Assembly: GCA_020724365.1 (NCBI GenBank)
Contig: DYHD01000011.1
Span: 1-41,743, forward strand
Source of the DNA: Thermodesulfovibrio yellowstonii
GTDB taxonomy: Bacteria > Nitrospirota > Thermodesulfovibrionia > Thermodesulfovibrionales > Dissulfurispiraceae
DNA: 41,743 nt
Direction of reading: 5' to 3'
How positions within the stretch are numbered: the stretch's first letter is position 1; each line of letters starts with the position of its first letter. The notes beneath the pieces are model-generated. The model did not search any database. It was not told the origin of the DNA and was given only the letters and a program-made list of their open reading frames with translations. The translations under genes were made by a program, and so were the position numbers. Shown one piece after another: positions 1 through 8,068 of the stretch.

Positions 1-3
1 ATC

Positions 4-92
<89 letters not shown>

Positions 93-129
93 CTTTACGC
101 TGATTAAGACTCACCTGCTAAACTCAAAT

Positions 130-148
130 TGTATAGTTTTTGTATAGT
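130..148 (+). repeat. 19-bp direct repeat, copy 1
   Basis: TGTATAGTTTTTGTATAGT occurs exactly here and again at 1088-1106, just inside the two ends of the accessory island. Each copy contains two GTATAG half-motifs in direct orientation. The position near each end would suit integrase arm-type sites, but no integrase gene remains to support this. Confidence 0.6.
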
Positions 149-262
149 TGATTTGCCTGATATAGCATTTTCAAGCATCAAGGGAAAGCGGTTGAGAGTT
201 ACCACCGTGTCGCTACGGTTCATGACACCGTAACTATCCCCTGAAAGGTTGAAATGCTTTGC

Positions 263-634
263 TTATACCGCTATTTCAAGCGCTATCCTGTCATAGTTAA
301 TTATCGGAGTTGTTTTGTTATCAGTCTCTTTCTTTTCAATCAATCCTATTTGCTCTAAATATTTCACATCCTCTGCAATGTTCTTGACATTTCTTTTTGC
401 CATCCGTGCAAGCTCATTAATTGAAGAAGGTTTCTTTGTCTTGATGATGTGCAGAAGTTCAAGCCTCTTAGGTGTTAATGCCTTTCTTAAAGCCTCAAAA
501 TTTGTGAAATATATTTCAGGTTCTTTAACAGGCTTAAACCGTTCTCCCTTTTCAACCCTTTTCATAACACTTGCCGTATCCTTCAAAATCTCTTTAGGGT
601 TTCTAATCCCTACTTTTACTTTTTTAACCTTCAT
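263..634 (-). CDS. TumA-like antitoxin, winged-HTH DNA-binding protein (HVO_A0114 family)
   Basis: This 123-residue protein has a basic N-terminus (about residues 1-30) and a winged helix-turn-helix of MarR/ArsR type at about 53-105. The stretch around SINELARMAKRNVKNIAEDV looks like the recognition region, and GLIEKK followed by an acidic turn looks like the wing. It starts 4 nt inside the end of the upstream DUF6516 gene, so the two are translationally coupled in toxin-antitoxin order. In the family, TumA neutralises TumE and represses the operon. The family call comes from domain appearance and partner; exact homology is unverified. Confidence 0.7.
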   Translation of the reverse strand: MKVKKVKVGIRNPKEILKDTASVMKRVEKGERFKPVKEPEIYFTNFEALRKALTPKRLELLHIIKTKKPSSINELARMAKRNVKNIAEDVKYLEQIGLIEKKETDNKTTPIINYDRIALEIAV

Positions 635-924
635 AGCTTTACGCCTCTCTTATACTGTTCAATGTCATTATAAAAATCTTCTAAAAGCTGGTCTATGCCT
701 TTAAACTCGTAATGTTTTTCGGTCTTACCGTAATGCCTGTGGTCTCCCTTGCCCTCAGCGTTATCATAGCCTATTACCCTTTCGTAATTCACAATATAAA
801 CCATTGAATATTTAATGCCATGCTGTTTATCGCTTGTAATCTCCGGCAATTGCCATGCCTTTATCTCCATGATATTCCCTAATTCATCAACAACTTTCTT
901 ATAAACAATTAACTCTGCTGGCAT
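631..924 (-). CDS. TumE-like toxin (DUF6516 family)
   Basis: This 97-residue acidic protein carries the hallmark segment RVIGYDNAEGKGDHRHYG at about residues 49-66. It matches the conserved Y-D-N-A...G...H-x-H pattern of DUF6516/TumE proteins, proposed toxins found next to a small HTH protein. The downstream gene here is exactly such a partner, with a 4-nt overlap. No good Shine-Dalgarno precedes the ATG at 924. The pair lies between tRNA-Lys and a degenerate tRNA-like repeat, as expected of a mobile stabilisation module. The molecular target of the toxin cannot be read from the sequence. Confidence 0.72.
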   Translation of the reverse strand: MPAELIVYKKVVDELGNIMEIKAWQLPEITSDKQHGIKYSMVYIVNYERVIGYDNAEGKGDHRHYGKTEKHYEFKGIDQLLEDFYNDIEQYKRGVKL

Positions 925-1216
925 CTATTGGTATTTTAGACCTATATTTTATTTCTGTCAACATTGCTATAAAAAACCCCGATTAAGCCCGCACTCTTTT
1001 TTCTAAAATGTCTTGTAAATTGCCTTCAAAAGCTTGATACAAGCTATAATATGCAAGTGTATGTGTAATAGAACATGAGGTTTCCACTGTATAGTTTTTG
1101 TATAGTAATTAGGGTAAAAAACGGTAAAAAATACATTCCCTTTATCTTGATAAATCAAGCATTATCAACCATTAGAGAACAAGAGAGAAAACCATGAATA
1201 CCGTGAAAATTATTCG
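925..1216. other. Intergenic part of the accessory island, no gene seen
   Basis: I see no plausible reading frame or tRNA in this stretch. It holds the second copy of the 19-bp repeat (1088-1106) and otherwise AT-rich sequence leading to the right-hand candidate att repeat. It may be what is left of a larger integrated element. Confidence 0.5.
1088..1106 (+). repeat. 19-bp direct repeat, copy 2
   Basis: An exact second copy of TGTATAGTTTTTGTATAGT (first copy 130-148), in the same orientation and about 110 bp inside the right-hand candidate att repeat. Confidence 0.6.
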
Positions 1217-1269
1217 TAATCAGCAGTTCAAGGATTCAAATCCCTTTCTCAGCTTGTTTATTTTCAAGG
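1217..1269 (+). repeat. Candidate attachment-site repeat, right copy (degenerate tRNA 3' half)
   Basis: The sequence reads like the 3' half of a tRNA: TTCGTAA resembles an anticodon loop, AAGGATTCAAATCCCTT resembles a T arm, and there is no CCA. TATTTTCAAGG follows, identical to the 11-mer after tRNA-Lys. It can be read as a decayed copy of the tRNA-Lys end or as the remnant of another tRNA such as Thr(CGT). Either reading fits an old integration or deletion event. Confidence 0.4.
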
Positions 1270-1276
1270 GTTTCCG

Positions 1277-2473
1277 TTAAGATGTAAGCTTTGAGACTGC
1301 ATCTTCTATTCTATCGAGACCTTTGTTAATATTTTCCATTGATATAGCATAAGAAACCCTTATATGAGCATCGCTTCCAAAGGCTCCACCATGCACCAAA
1401 GCCACTTTGGCAAATTCCAAAAGATATATAGCAAAATCCATTGAAGAACTTATAATCTTTCCATCTGGGGTCTTCTTTCCGTAGAGTTTGGAAACATTAG
1501 GAAATGCGTAAAAAGCCCCGTTTGGGGTAAGACAATTTATTCCCTCTATAGAGTTAAGCCTATTTACCAGGAAAGTCCGTCTTCTGTCAAACTCCTCCCG
1601 CATAGTCATTATGAAGTTCAGATTGCCTGTAAGTGCTGCAACAGCAGCCTTTTGAGCTATTGATGTAGGATTCGATGTGGACTGACTCTGGATATTTGTC
1701 ATAGATTGAATAATATCCTTAGCTCCAGCAGCAAACCCTATTCGCCAACCTGTCATTGAATGTGACTTTGAAAGACCGTTGACAACGATTGTTTTATTTT
1801 TAATTTCTTCTCCGAAAGAAGCTACACTCGTATGTGTTGCTCCGTCATAAACAAGCTTCTCGTATATCTCATCAGAAACAATATATATGTCATATCTCAA
1901 GGCTATATCAGCTATAGCCTCAAGAGTTTTTTTATCGTAAGTAATGCCTGTTGGATTAGATGGAGAGTTTAGTATAAGGGCGCGGGTTTTTTTAGTTATT
2001 TTTGATTTAAGTTCATCAGGATTGAGTATAAAGCTATCTTTCTCATGCGTCTTGATAAACACAGGGATTGCATCATTTAAAATGACCTGGTCAGGATAAG
2101 ACACCCAGTAAGGAGATGGTATAAGTACCTCATCGCCAGGATTGTAAAGTGCTTGAGCGATATTATAAAGGCTATGTTTTGCTCCGCACGACACTAATAT
2201 ATTTTCTCTATCATACTTGAGATTATTGTCAGATTCAAATTTTTGTATAATGGCATCCTTAAGCTCCAGAATGCCCCCTACAGGGGTGTATCTAGTAAAG
2301 CCGTCTTTTATCGCCTTAATTGCAGCATCTTTAATATATTCAGGCGTATCATAATCTGGTTCTCCAGCCCCGAAATTGACTATATCAATTCCTTTTGATG
2401 CCATTTCTTTGGCTTTTGCATCCATTGCAAGGGTAGGAGAAGGCTTAATTCCCATAGCTCTCTCAGAAATCAT
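1277..2473 (-). CDS. aspC: Class I pyridoxal-phosphate aminotransferase (aspartate/prephenate type)
   Basis: This 398-residue cytoplasmic enzyme belongs to fold-type I subgroup I aminotransferases, which move the amino group between aspartate or aromatic amino acids and 2-oxo acids. The PLP-binding lysine is K236 in VNGLSKSHSMTGWRIG. SPSNPTG at about 170-176 and DEIYEKLVYDG at about 201-211 are the usual cofactor-site motifs, and an arginine near the C-terminus (RVSYA) would bind the alpha-carboxylate. The length is normal for subgroup Ib (Thermus-type), some members of which also act on prephenate, so exact substrate preference is open. The ATG is preceded by a good GGAGG. It is divergent from the TetR operon. 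Confidence 0.9.
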   Translation of the reverse strand: MISERAMGIKPSPTLAMDAKAKEMASKGIDIVNFGAGEPDYDTPEYIKDAAIKAIKDGFTRYTPVGGILELKDAIIQKFESDNNLKYDRENILVSCGAKHSLYNIAQALYNPGDEVLIPSPYWVSYPDQVILNDAIPVFIKTHEKDSFILNPDELKSKITKKTRALILNSPSNPTGITYDKKTLEAIADIALRYDIYIVSDEIYEKLVYDGATHTSVASFGEEIKNKTIVVNGLSKSHSMTGWRIGFAAGAKDIIQSMTNIQSQSTSNPTSIAQKAAVAALTGNLNFIMTMREEFDRRRTFLVNRLNSIEGINCLTPNGAFYAFPNVSKLYGKKTPDGKIISSSMDFAIYLLEFAKVALVHGGAFGSDAHIRVSYAISMENINKGLDRIEDAVSKLTS

Positions 2474-2591
2474 TATATTAATCCTCCTAATTTATATATC
2501 GGCAGATAATATAAAACATTTCATTACCTAAATAATAGAGTGTTTCAAATCCATTCATAATTTCAGGAGGAATTTTTTTTCTAAAATATTA

Positions 2592-2627
2592 TTGACAAGA
2601 GATAGAAAAATGACTTATAGTCATTTT
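2592..2627 (+). promoter_or_regulatory. Promoter with overlapping perfect TetR-type operator
   Basis: TTGACA (2592-2597) and TTATAG (2615-2620) form a sigma-70-like promoter with a 17-bp spacer. A perfect 8-bp inverted repeat, AAAATGAC-TTATA-GTCATTTT (2607-2627), covers the -10 box. This is the classic layout for an autorepressed TetR gene. The palindrome ends one base before ATG 2628, so transcription would begin at or very near the start codon, implying a leaderless message or a later start. Confidence 0.7.
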
Positions 2628-3278
2628 ATGAATGAAAGTCAGACTCTAAAAGCTGAAAGGAAAATTAAGGAAAAAACTGCTAGAAGGGATGCAATACTCA
2701 AGGCTGCAAAGGATGCTTTTTTTAAGAATGGTTTTATGGAAACAACTGTTGAAGATATAGCAGACAGTTGTGGATTGGCAAAAGGCACTATATATCTTTA
2801 TTTTAAGAGTAAAGAGGAAATATATGTCTCATTAATGACAAAGGGTTTGGAATTGCTTAAAAAGGAGATGCTGAAAGCTGCCTCTGCTGAGTATGATGGT
2901 GATAAGATCCTCTATCAACTGCTTGCCATTTATTATAAGTTTTACCTGAAAAATAGAAAATACTTCAGAATTATCTTTTTGAGCAGCCATCCTGATGTAA
3001 GAAGACGGGTATCTGGAGAACTTTTAAAATCCTCAGTCGAGACTGCAAACGACTGTCTTGGAATCCTAAATGATGCAATAAAAAGAGGCATTAAAAGCGG
3101 CTCATTTAAACAGACAGACCCATGGCAGGCTGCTAATATTCTATGGGCAATGGTGAATGGACTTATTATGAAATATGAAACAGACCCTATATACCGTGAG
3201 GAGATTGTCGGTATTAAACTCGAAAAGATATTGATAGAAAGCCTCAATCTCTTCTTGGACGGTCTCAGGATAAAGTAA
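2628..3278 (+). CDS. TetR/AcrR-family transcriptional repressor of the adjacent exporter
   Basis: From ATG 2628 the protein has 216 residues. The N-terminal TetR DNA-binding domain includes a helix-turn-helix at about residues 39-60 (TVEDIADSCGLAKGTIYLYF), a textbook match. The rest is the ligand-binding/dimerisation domain. An upstream TTG at 2592 is in frame, but that TTG is the -35 box of the apparent promoter, and ATG 2610 lies inside the operator, so 2628 is preferred. Only 2 nt separate it from the permease gene, and the three exporter genes follow without gaps. It most likely represses the whole operon from the 2607-2627 palindrome. The inducer is unknown. Confidence 0.88.
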   Translation: MNESQTLKAERKIKEKTARRDAILKAAKDAFFKNGFMETTVEDIADSCGLAKGTIYLYFKSKEEIYVSLMTKGLELLKKEMLKAASAEYDGDKILYQLLAIYYKFYLKNRKYFRIIFLSSHPDVRRRVSGELLKSSVETANDCLGILNDAIKRGIKSGSFKQTDPWQAANILWAMVNGLIMKYETDPIYREEIVGIKLEKILIESLNLFLDGLRIK

Positions 3279-3280
3279 TA

Positions 3281-4411
3281 ATGCTTTGGCTTGCATGGAA
3301 GACGCTTCTTTTTGAGAAGGTGAGGTTTTTTATAACCATTGTAGGCATAGCATTTTCGACTATCTTAGTGCTGACCCAGATAGGCATTTATCTTGGGATG
3401 ATGGGCAATGCCACATCTATTATAAGAAACTCTGATGCAGATATATGGATAACCTCAAAGAATATTCAGAACTTTGATTTTGCCAATCCCATGCCTGAAG
3501 ATAGGATAAACAAAATAAGGGCAATTCCTGATATCTTGTGGGCGGACAGGCTGATATTGACATGGGGATTCCTCAAGACCGAAGGTGGTGGACAGGAACA
3601 GGTGCAAATAATAGGCTTTAACCCAGACACGGGGGTGGGCGCTCCTTGGGCAATGATATATGGCAGACCTTCCGATGTAAAGGGTGGCAGATACATGGTA
3701 ATTGATAAATCGTCAGAACACAGGCTTGGCGCTTTAATCCCTAATTCGGTTTGGGAATTGAACAAAAAGAGGTTCAAACTTGTAGGGATTTCAGGCGGCA
3801 TAGTGAGCTTCACAACATCTCCTATTATATTCATGTCATATGAACAGGCTCAAAATTTTACAGAAGGCTTTCTTGAACCTAATGATACATCATTTATTCT
3901 GGGAAAGCTTAAGGATAAGAAAAACATTAATAAGGTTATCAACGAACTAAAAAAAACTATGAAGGATAATGATATTTTTACTAAAAATGGTTTCATGCTC
4001 AAGACCATAAAATACTGGACGATACAGACAGGTATAGGGATGGGCTTCTTTTTGACGGCGATTCTTGGTTTAATAATAGGCGGAGCAATTGTCGGGCAGA
4101 CTATTTATTCCAATACGATGCAACACTTAAGAGAATTCGGCACTCTGAAGGCTCTGGGGGCTAAAAATGAGGATGTTTATCAAGTTATCCTATGGCAGGC
4201 TGCTATGAATGCAACCGCTGGTTATTTAATTGGATCAATCTTGATTATCCTTCTTAAAGAGGGGATTGAAAAGTCAGGAGTGCCTATGTATATGAATTTT
4301 ATGATTATTCTTGTACTATTTATTGTAATACTATTGATATGTCTGCTTTCAGCATATTTCTCAATAATGAAGATTAAGAATATTGACCCTGTTATGGTCT
4401 TCAGGAGTTAA
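3281..4411 (+). CDS. DevC/MacB-like FtsX-domain ABC transporter permease
   Basis: This 376-residue inner-membrane protein has the DevC/FtsX layout. One N-terminal membrane helix (about 15-40) is followed by a large periplasmic domain (about 40-245, with NSDADIWITSKNIQNFDF near its start), then three C-terminal helices (about 250-280, 305-325, 335-365). It is the permease of a tripartite exporter encoded by this gene, the next ATPase and a membrane-fusion protein. Gene order regulator-C-A-B and the short spacings indicate one transcript. In cyanobacteria DevBCA exports envelope glycolipids with a TolC partner. The substrate here cannot be inferred, and no TolC gene lies nearby. Confidence 0.85.
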   Translation: MLWLAWKTLLFEKVRFFITIVGIAFSTILVLTQIGIYLGMMGNATSIIRNSDADIWITSKNIQNFDFANPMPEDRINKIRAIPDILWADRLILTWGFLKTEGGGQEQVQIIGFNPDTGVGAPWAMIYGRPSDVKGGRYMVIDKSSEHRLGALIPNSVWELNKKRFKLVGISGGIVSFTTSPIIFMSYEQAQNFTEGFLEPNDTSFILGKLKDKKNINKVINELKKTMKDNDIFTKNGFMLKTIKYWTIQTGIGMGFFLTAILGLIIGGAIVGQTIYSNTMQHLREFGTLKALGAKNEDVYQVILWQAAMNATAGYLIGSILIILLKEGIEKSGVPMYMNFMIILVLFIVILLICLLSAYFSIMKIKNIDPVMVFRS

Positions 4412-4414
4412 CCT

Positions 4415-5089
4415 TTGAATAACTCCCTTGAGCTTATAAACATAACCAAGAGATATCTACACGGAAGGATAGAGGTGCTCGCAATTGACCGAGTGTCCCT
4501 TGCAATGCGTTCTGGTGAGGTCTTATTGATTATGGGACCCTCAGGCTCAGGCAAGACAACGCTCCTATCAATGATGGGCTGTATCTTAAAGCCTACATCA
4601 GGCAAGATAAAGATTGACGAGCAGGTGGTGAGTGGTATGGGTGAAGCAGAACTACCAGATATAAGAAAAAAGTATTTTGGTTTTGTATTCCAATCCTTTA
4701 ATCTCTTCCCATCTCTGACAGCAAGAGAAAATATCGAGTTGCTTTTAAGGCTTAAGGGCTTTAGAAAGGAGTCAATAATGGATGAATCACAAAGCCTTAT
4801 AGAGAAAGTCGAACTCTCAAAAAGGGCAGACTTCTTGCCTCATGACCTGAGCGGAGGAGAGAAGCAGAGGGTAGCTATTGCACGAGCACTCTCAGGAGAT
4901 CCTATGATAATTCTTGCAGACGAACCAACTGCAAACCTTGACTCTCGGACAGGCAAGGAAATCCTTCTGCTTTTGAGAAAAAATGCAATTGAATATGGAA
5001 AGGCAGTTGCAATAGTCAGCCACGACCCTAAGGCAGATGCAGTGGCTGATAGGATAATCCATCTTGAAGACGGCAGGATAAAGGAATGA
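4415..5089 (+). CDS. DevA/LolD/MacB-type ABC transporter ATP-binding protein
   Basis: This 224-residue ATPase shows Walker A GPSGSGKTT (41-49), Q-loop VFQSFNLFPS, signature LSGGE (145-149), Walker B MIILADEPT (164-172) and H-loop SHD. It energises the preceding FtsX-type permease. The start is TTG 4415, 3 nt after the permease stop. No ATG lies near this position, and the first residues align with the usual start of the domain. Its stop overlaps the ATG of the downstream fusion protein (ATGA). Lipoprotein-, lipid- and macrolide-exporting relatives share this ATPase type, so it does not define the substrate. Confidence 0.92.
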   Translation: MNNSLELINITKRYLHGRIEVLAIDRVSLAMRSGEVLLIMGPSGSGKTTLLSMMGCILKPTSGKIKIDEQVVSGMGEAELPDIRKKYFGFVFQSFNLFPSLTARENIELLLRLKGFRKESIMDESQSLIEKVELSKRADFLPHDLSGGEKQRVAIARALSGDPMIILADEPTANLDSRTGKEILLLLRKNAIEYGKAVAIVSHDPKADAVADRIIHLEDGRIKE

Positions 5090-6111
5090 ATAAAAAAATC
5101 ATCATTTTATTATTTGGTTTTATTGTTATCTTAATTTTATTCGTATTTTTACTTAAAAATGATAAGGACAAGGATAATGATACGGCTATCCAGAGATATT
5201 ATGTTGCTGCTGAAGGGAAGGTAGAGGTTATGGATAATTATAGGGCAGAAGTCGGAAGCGAACTAGACGGAAGGATCGCAGAATTCCTTGTTGAAGAAGG
5301 GGATGATGTAAAAAAAGGAGATTTGATAGCAAGACTTGATAATAGGGATATTATGGCTCGTCTTTTAGAGGCTGAGGCTGAGTTGAATGTTTCAAGATCA
5401 AAATTAAAAGAGATAGCATCAGGGGCACGAGAAGAAGAGATTAAGAAGGCAGCCGCTGTTTTGGAATCAGCTGTTGCAGATATGGAATTTGCAAGGGAAA
5501 GCCTCCAGAGGTATAAACTTCTATTCAAAGAGGGCTTTACTACTCAGGAGATAGTTGATGAAAAGGAAAAAGCCCTGAAAGTAGCTCTTTCAAAGGTTAG
5601 AGAGGCTCAGGAAGAAAAGTTGCTTCTTGAAAGAGGGCCAAAAAAAGAAACAATTAAATATCTTGAAGATACCGTCAAAAGGGCGAGTGCTAGTGTTGAA
5701 TACTATCAGGAGGTTCTGAAGAAGACTACCATAATATCGCCTCTTTCAGGCAAAATAATAAGAAAATATCTTCAGAAGGGAGAGATTATAAGCAGGGAAA
5801 TGAATATCCCTCTTGTGGCGGTTGCTGATTTAAAAAAGCTTTGGATAAATGCAGAGATTGATGAGACAGATATAGGCAGATTCAACATAGGAGAGGATGT
5901 TGAGATAAAGTCAGATGCATATCCTGATAAGATATTCAAAGGGGAGGTTTACCGGATATCGGACTATGTGGGGGCAAGAGGGTTCAAGCCCAACAATACA
6001 GCCAGGAACATTGATATGAAGGTTGTGCAGGTAAAGATATTGATTGAAGATACAGTTTATTTCAAACCCGGCATGACGGTTGATGTTAGAATCCTCCCAA
6101 ATGATAAGTGA
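5086..6111 (+). CDS. HlyD/DevB-family periplasmic membrane-fusion protein
   Basis: A 341-residue adaptor. An uncleaved N-terminal membrane anchor lies at about 4-24. A biotinyl-lipoyl half-domain (LDGRIAEFLVEEGDDVKKGD) lies at about 60-85. A long alpha-hairpin coiled coil with the heptad-rich REEEIKKAAAVLESAVADME region spans about 90-205. The second lipoyl half (ISPLSGKIIRKYLQKGEI) and a beta-barrel follow. Such proteins link inner-membrane ABC permeases to TolC-like channels. It overlaps the ATPase stop by 4 nt, completing a TetR-C-A-B operon. No obvious terminator follows in the 211-bp AT-rich gap. Confidence 0.88.
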   Translation: MNKKIIILLFGFIVILILFVFLLKNDKDKDNDTAIQRYYVAAEGKVEVMDNYRAEVGSELDGRIAEFLVEEGDDVKKGDLIARLDNRDIMARLLEAEAELNVSRSKLKEIASGAREEEIKKAAAVLESAVADMEFARESLQRYKLLFKEGFTTQEIVDEKEKALKVALSKVREAQEEKLLLERGPKKETIKYLEDTVKRASASVEYYQEVLKKTTIISPLSGKIIRKYLQKGEIISREMNIPLVAVADLKKLWINAEIDETDIGRFNIGEDVEIKSDAYPDKIFKGEVYRISDYVGARGFKPNNTARNIDMKVVQVKILIEDTVYFKPGMTVDVRILPNDK

Positions 6112-6322
6112 TAACAAGGTTAATATATTATTCAAAGCTATTAGAAATAAAAATGAATATTTTGATATAGTATCTTTATCACAATATTTAAATATTTATT
6201 CTTTATGGCACTTTATATTTTCTTAAGACTGAAAAAAAACCAAGGTCTGAAGAGATATATATTTTAAGGCAATTGAAACTAACAGGGAGTCATAACTAAA
6301 ATTATTAAGGAGAACATTATTT

Positions 6323-8029
6323 ATGAAAGCTATATCCATAGATCATTTCACTAAAGAACAGAAGATTGCATATTTTTCTATGGAAATAGGCATTAAAAGC
6401 GAGATCCCAACTTATAGTGGCGGACTTGGGGTTTTAGCAGGCGATACCATTAAATCTGCTGCAGATTTAAGGCTTCCTTTAGTTGCGGTCACTTTGCTTA
6501 CAAAAAAGGGATACTTTAAGCAGGACATTGATATCTTCGGCAGACAGATTGAACTTCATGATGAATGGGATCCAGAGAAATGGATGTTCCCAATAAGGGA
6601 GCGGGTGAGTGTTGCGATAGAAGGCAGAGAAGTTATGGTTGGCTGTTGGGTATATATTGTTGAAAGCGCTACAGGCGGGAAAATTCCGATATTTTTTCTT
6701 GATACAGACCAAGCCGAAAATACTCCTGAAGACAGAGAAATCACTCATTATCTTTATGGCGGGGATACATCTTACAGGCTTAAGCAGGAAATAGTTCTAG
6801 GGATAGGTGGAACGAGGATGTTGGATGAGCTTGGTTTTGATATTAGGAAATATCATATGAACGAAGGTCATTCCAGCTTTCTTACCCTTGAACTGCTCAA
6901 GAGACATAAGAAGGATATAGAAAGTGTTTGGGATGAAAGGCTTGTATGGGATGTTGAAAAGGTGAGAAGTCTATGTGTTTTTACTACCCATACACCTGTT
7001 GCTGCAGGACATGATAGATTTCCTTACTCACTTGTAGAGAAGACATTGCCTGAAATCGTCCCTTTAAATGTTATAAAAGAATTTGCAGGACGCGAAAACT
7101 TAAACATGACCATTTTAGGAATAAACCTAAGTAATTATATAAATGGAGTTGCTAAAAAACATGGAGAGGTCTCAAAGACTATGTTTCCGGGCTATGAGAT
7201 TCATGCCATCACAAATGGAGTGCACTCATTCACATGGACTTGCGATAGCTTTAAGAAGCTATATGACAAATATCTGCCAGGCTGGGCAAACGAGCCTGAA
7301 ATATTTGTGAGAGTTGGACGTATTCCACCTGAAGAATTATGGGAATCTCATATGGAAGCTAAAAGACAGCTTATAGATTATGTTAATCGTGAAACGCAGG
7401 TTGGCATGAATTACGATACTTTAACTATAGGGTTTGCAAGGAGGGCTACTGCCTATAAAAGGGCAGATCTTCTATTTGCAAATCCTGATAGATTAGTTCA
7501 GATTGGGGAAGGGAGAATACAGATTATTTATGCGGGCAAAGCACATCCAAAGGACGATAGCGGTAAACAATTAATTAAGAACATTTTTGAAATAAAAGAG
7601 AGATTGAAAAACAAAATAAAGATAGCCTATCTTAAAAATTATAATATGAATCTGGCACTAAAACTCATCTCAGGCGTAGATTTATGGTTGAATACTCCTA
7701 TGAGACCGCTTGAAGCCTCAGGCACAAGCGGAATGAAAGCAACTCATAATGGTGTTCCAAATTTCAGTATCCTTGACGGCTGGTGGATTGAAGGTCATAT
7801 TGAGGGTTATACGGGCTGGTCAATTGGACCATCGGCTGACATCATAGCTGACCCCAAAAGAGATGCAGATGATCTTTATTCTAAACTTGAAAAAGTAATA
7901 ATCCCAACCTTTTATAACGATAAATATATCTGGATAAAAATAATGGATAATGCTATAGGCAAAAATGCTTATTATTTCAATACTCATAGGATGATGAGAC
8001 TTTATGTAACAGAGGCATATATTAGATAG
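6323..8029 (+). CDS. glgP: Alpha-glucan phosphorylase (short family)
   Basis: This 568-residue cytoplasmic enzyme releases glucose-1-phosphate from alpha-1,4-glucans. YSGGLGVLAGD near residue 35 and HMNEGHSSF near 179 are glycosyltransferase-35 hallmarks. EASGTSGMKATHNGVPNFS contains the PLP lysine, K472. It is much shorter than E. coli GlgP (about 800 residues) and matches the short alpha-glucan phosphorylase family, which lacks the long regulatory N-terminus. A clear RBS (AAGGAGA) precedes ATG 6323. It is flanked by an exporter and by secretion genes, so glycogen context is absent here. Confidence 0.92.
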   Translation: MKAISIDHFTKEQKIAYFSMEIGIKSEIPTYSGGLGVLAGDTIKSAADLRLPLVAVTLLTKKGYFKQDIDIFGRQIELHDEWDPEKWMFPIRERVSVAIEGREVMVGCWVYIVESATGGKIPIFFLDTDQAENTPEDREITHYLYGGDTSYRLKQEIVLGIGGTRMLDELGFDIRKYHMNEGHSSFLTLELLKRHKKDIESVWDERLVWDVEKVRSLCVFTTHTPVAAGHDRFPYSLVEKTLPEIVPLNVIKEFAGRENLNMTILGINLSNYINGVAKKHGEVSKTMFPGYEIHAITNGVHSFTWTCDSFKKLYDKYLPGWANEPEIFVRVGRIPPEELWESHMEAKRQLIDYVNRETQVGMNYDTLTIGFARRATAYKRADLLFANPDRLVQIGEGRIQIIYAGKAHPKDDSGKQLIKNIFEIKERLKNKIKIAYLKNYNMNLALKLISGVDLWLNTPMRPLEASGTSGMKATHNGVPNFSILDGWWIEGHIEGYTGWSIGPSADIIADPKRDADDLYSKLEKVIIPTFYNDKYIWIKIMDNAIGKNAYYFNTHRMMRLYVTEAYIR

Positions 8030-8068
8030 ATTTTAGAGATATACAATCTCAAAATTTAATGGAGAAAA

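Noticed and set aside
2592-2627. TTG 2592 or ATG 2610 as the TetR start
   Set aside because: These codons are inside the -35 box and the operator, upstream of the likely transcription start.
2942-3247. Minus-strand reading frame opposite the TetR gene
   Set aside because: It is an antisense shadow of the clear TetR coding region and has no recognisable features.
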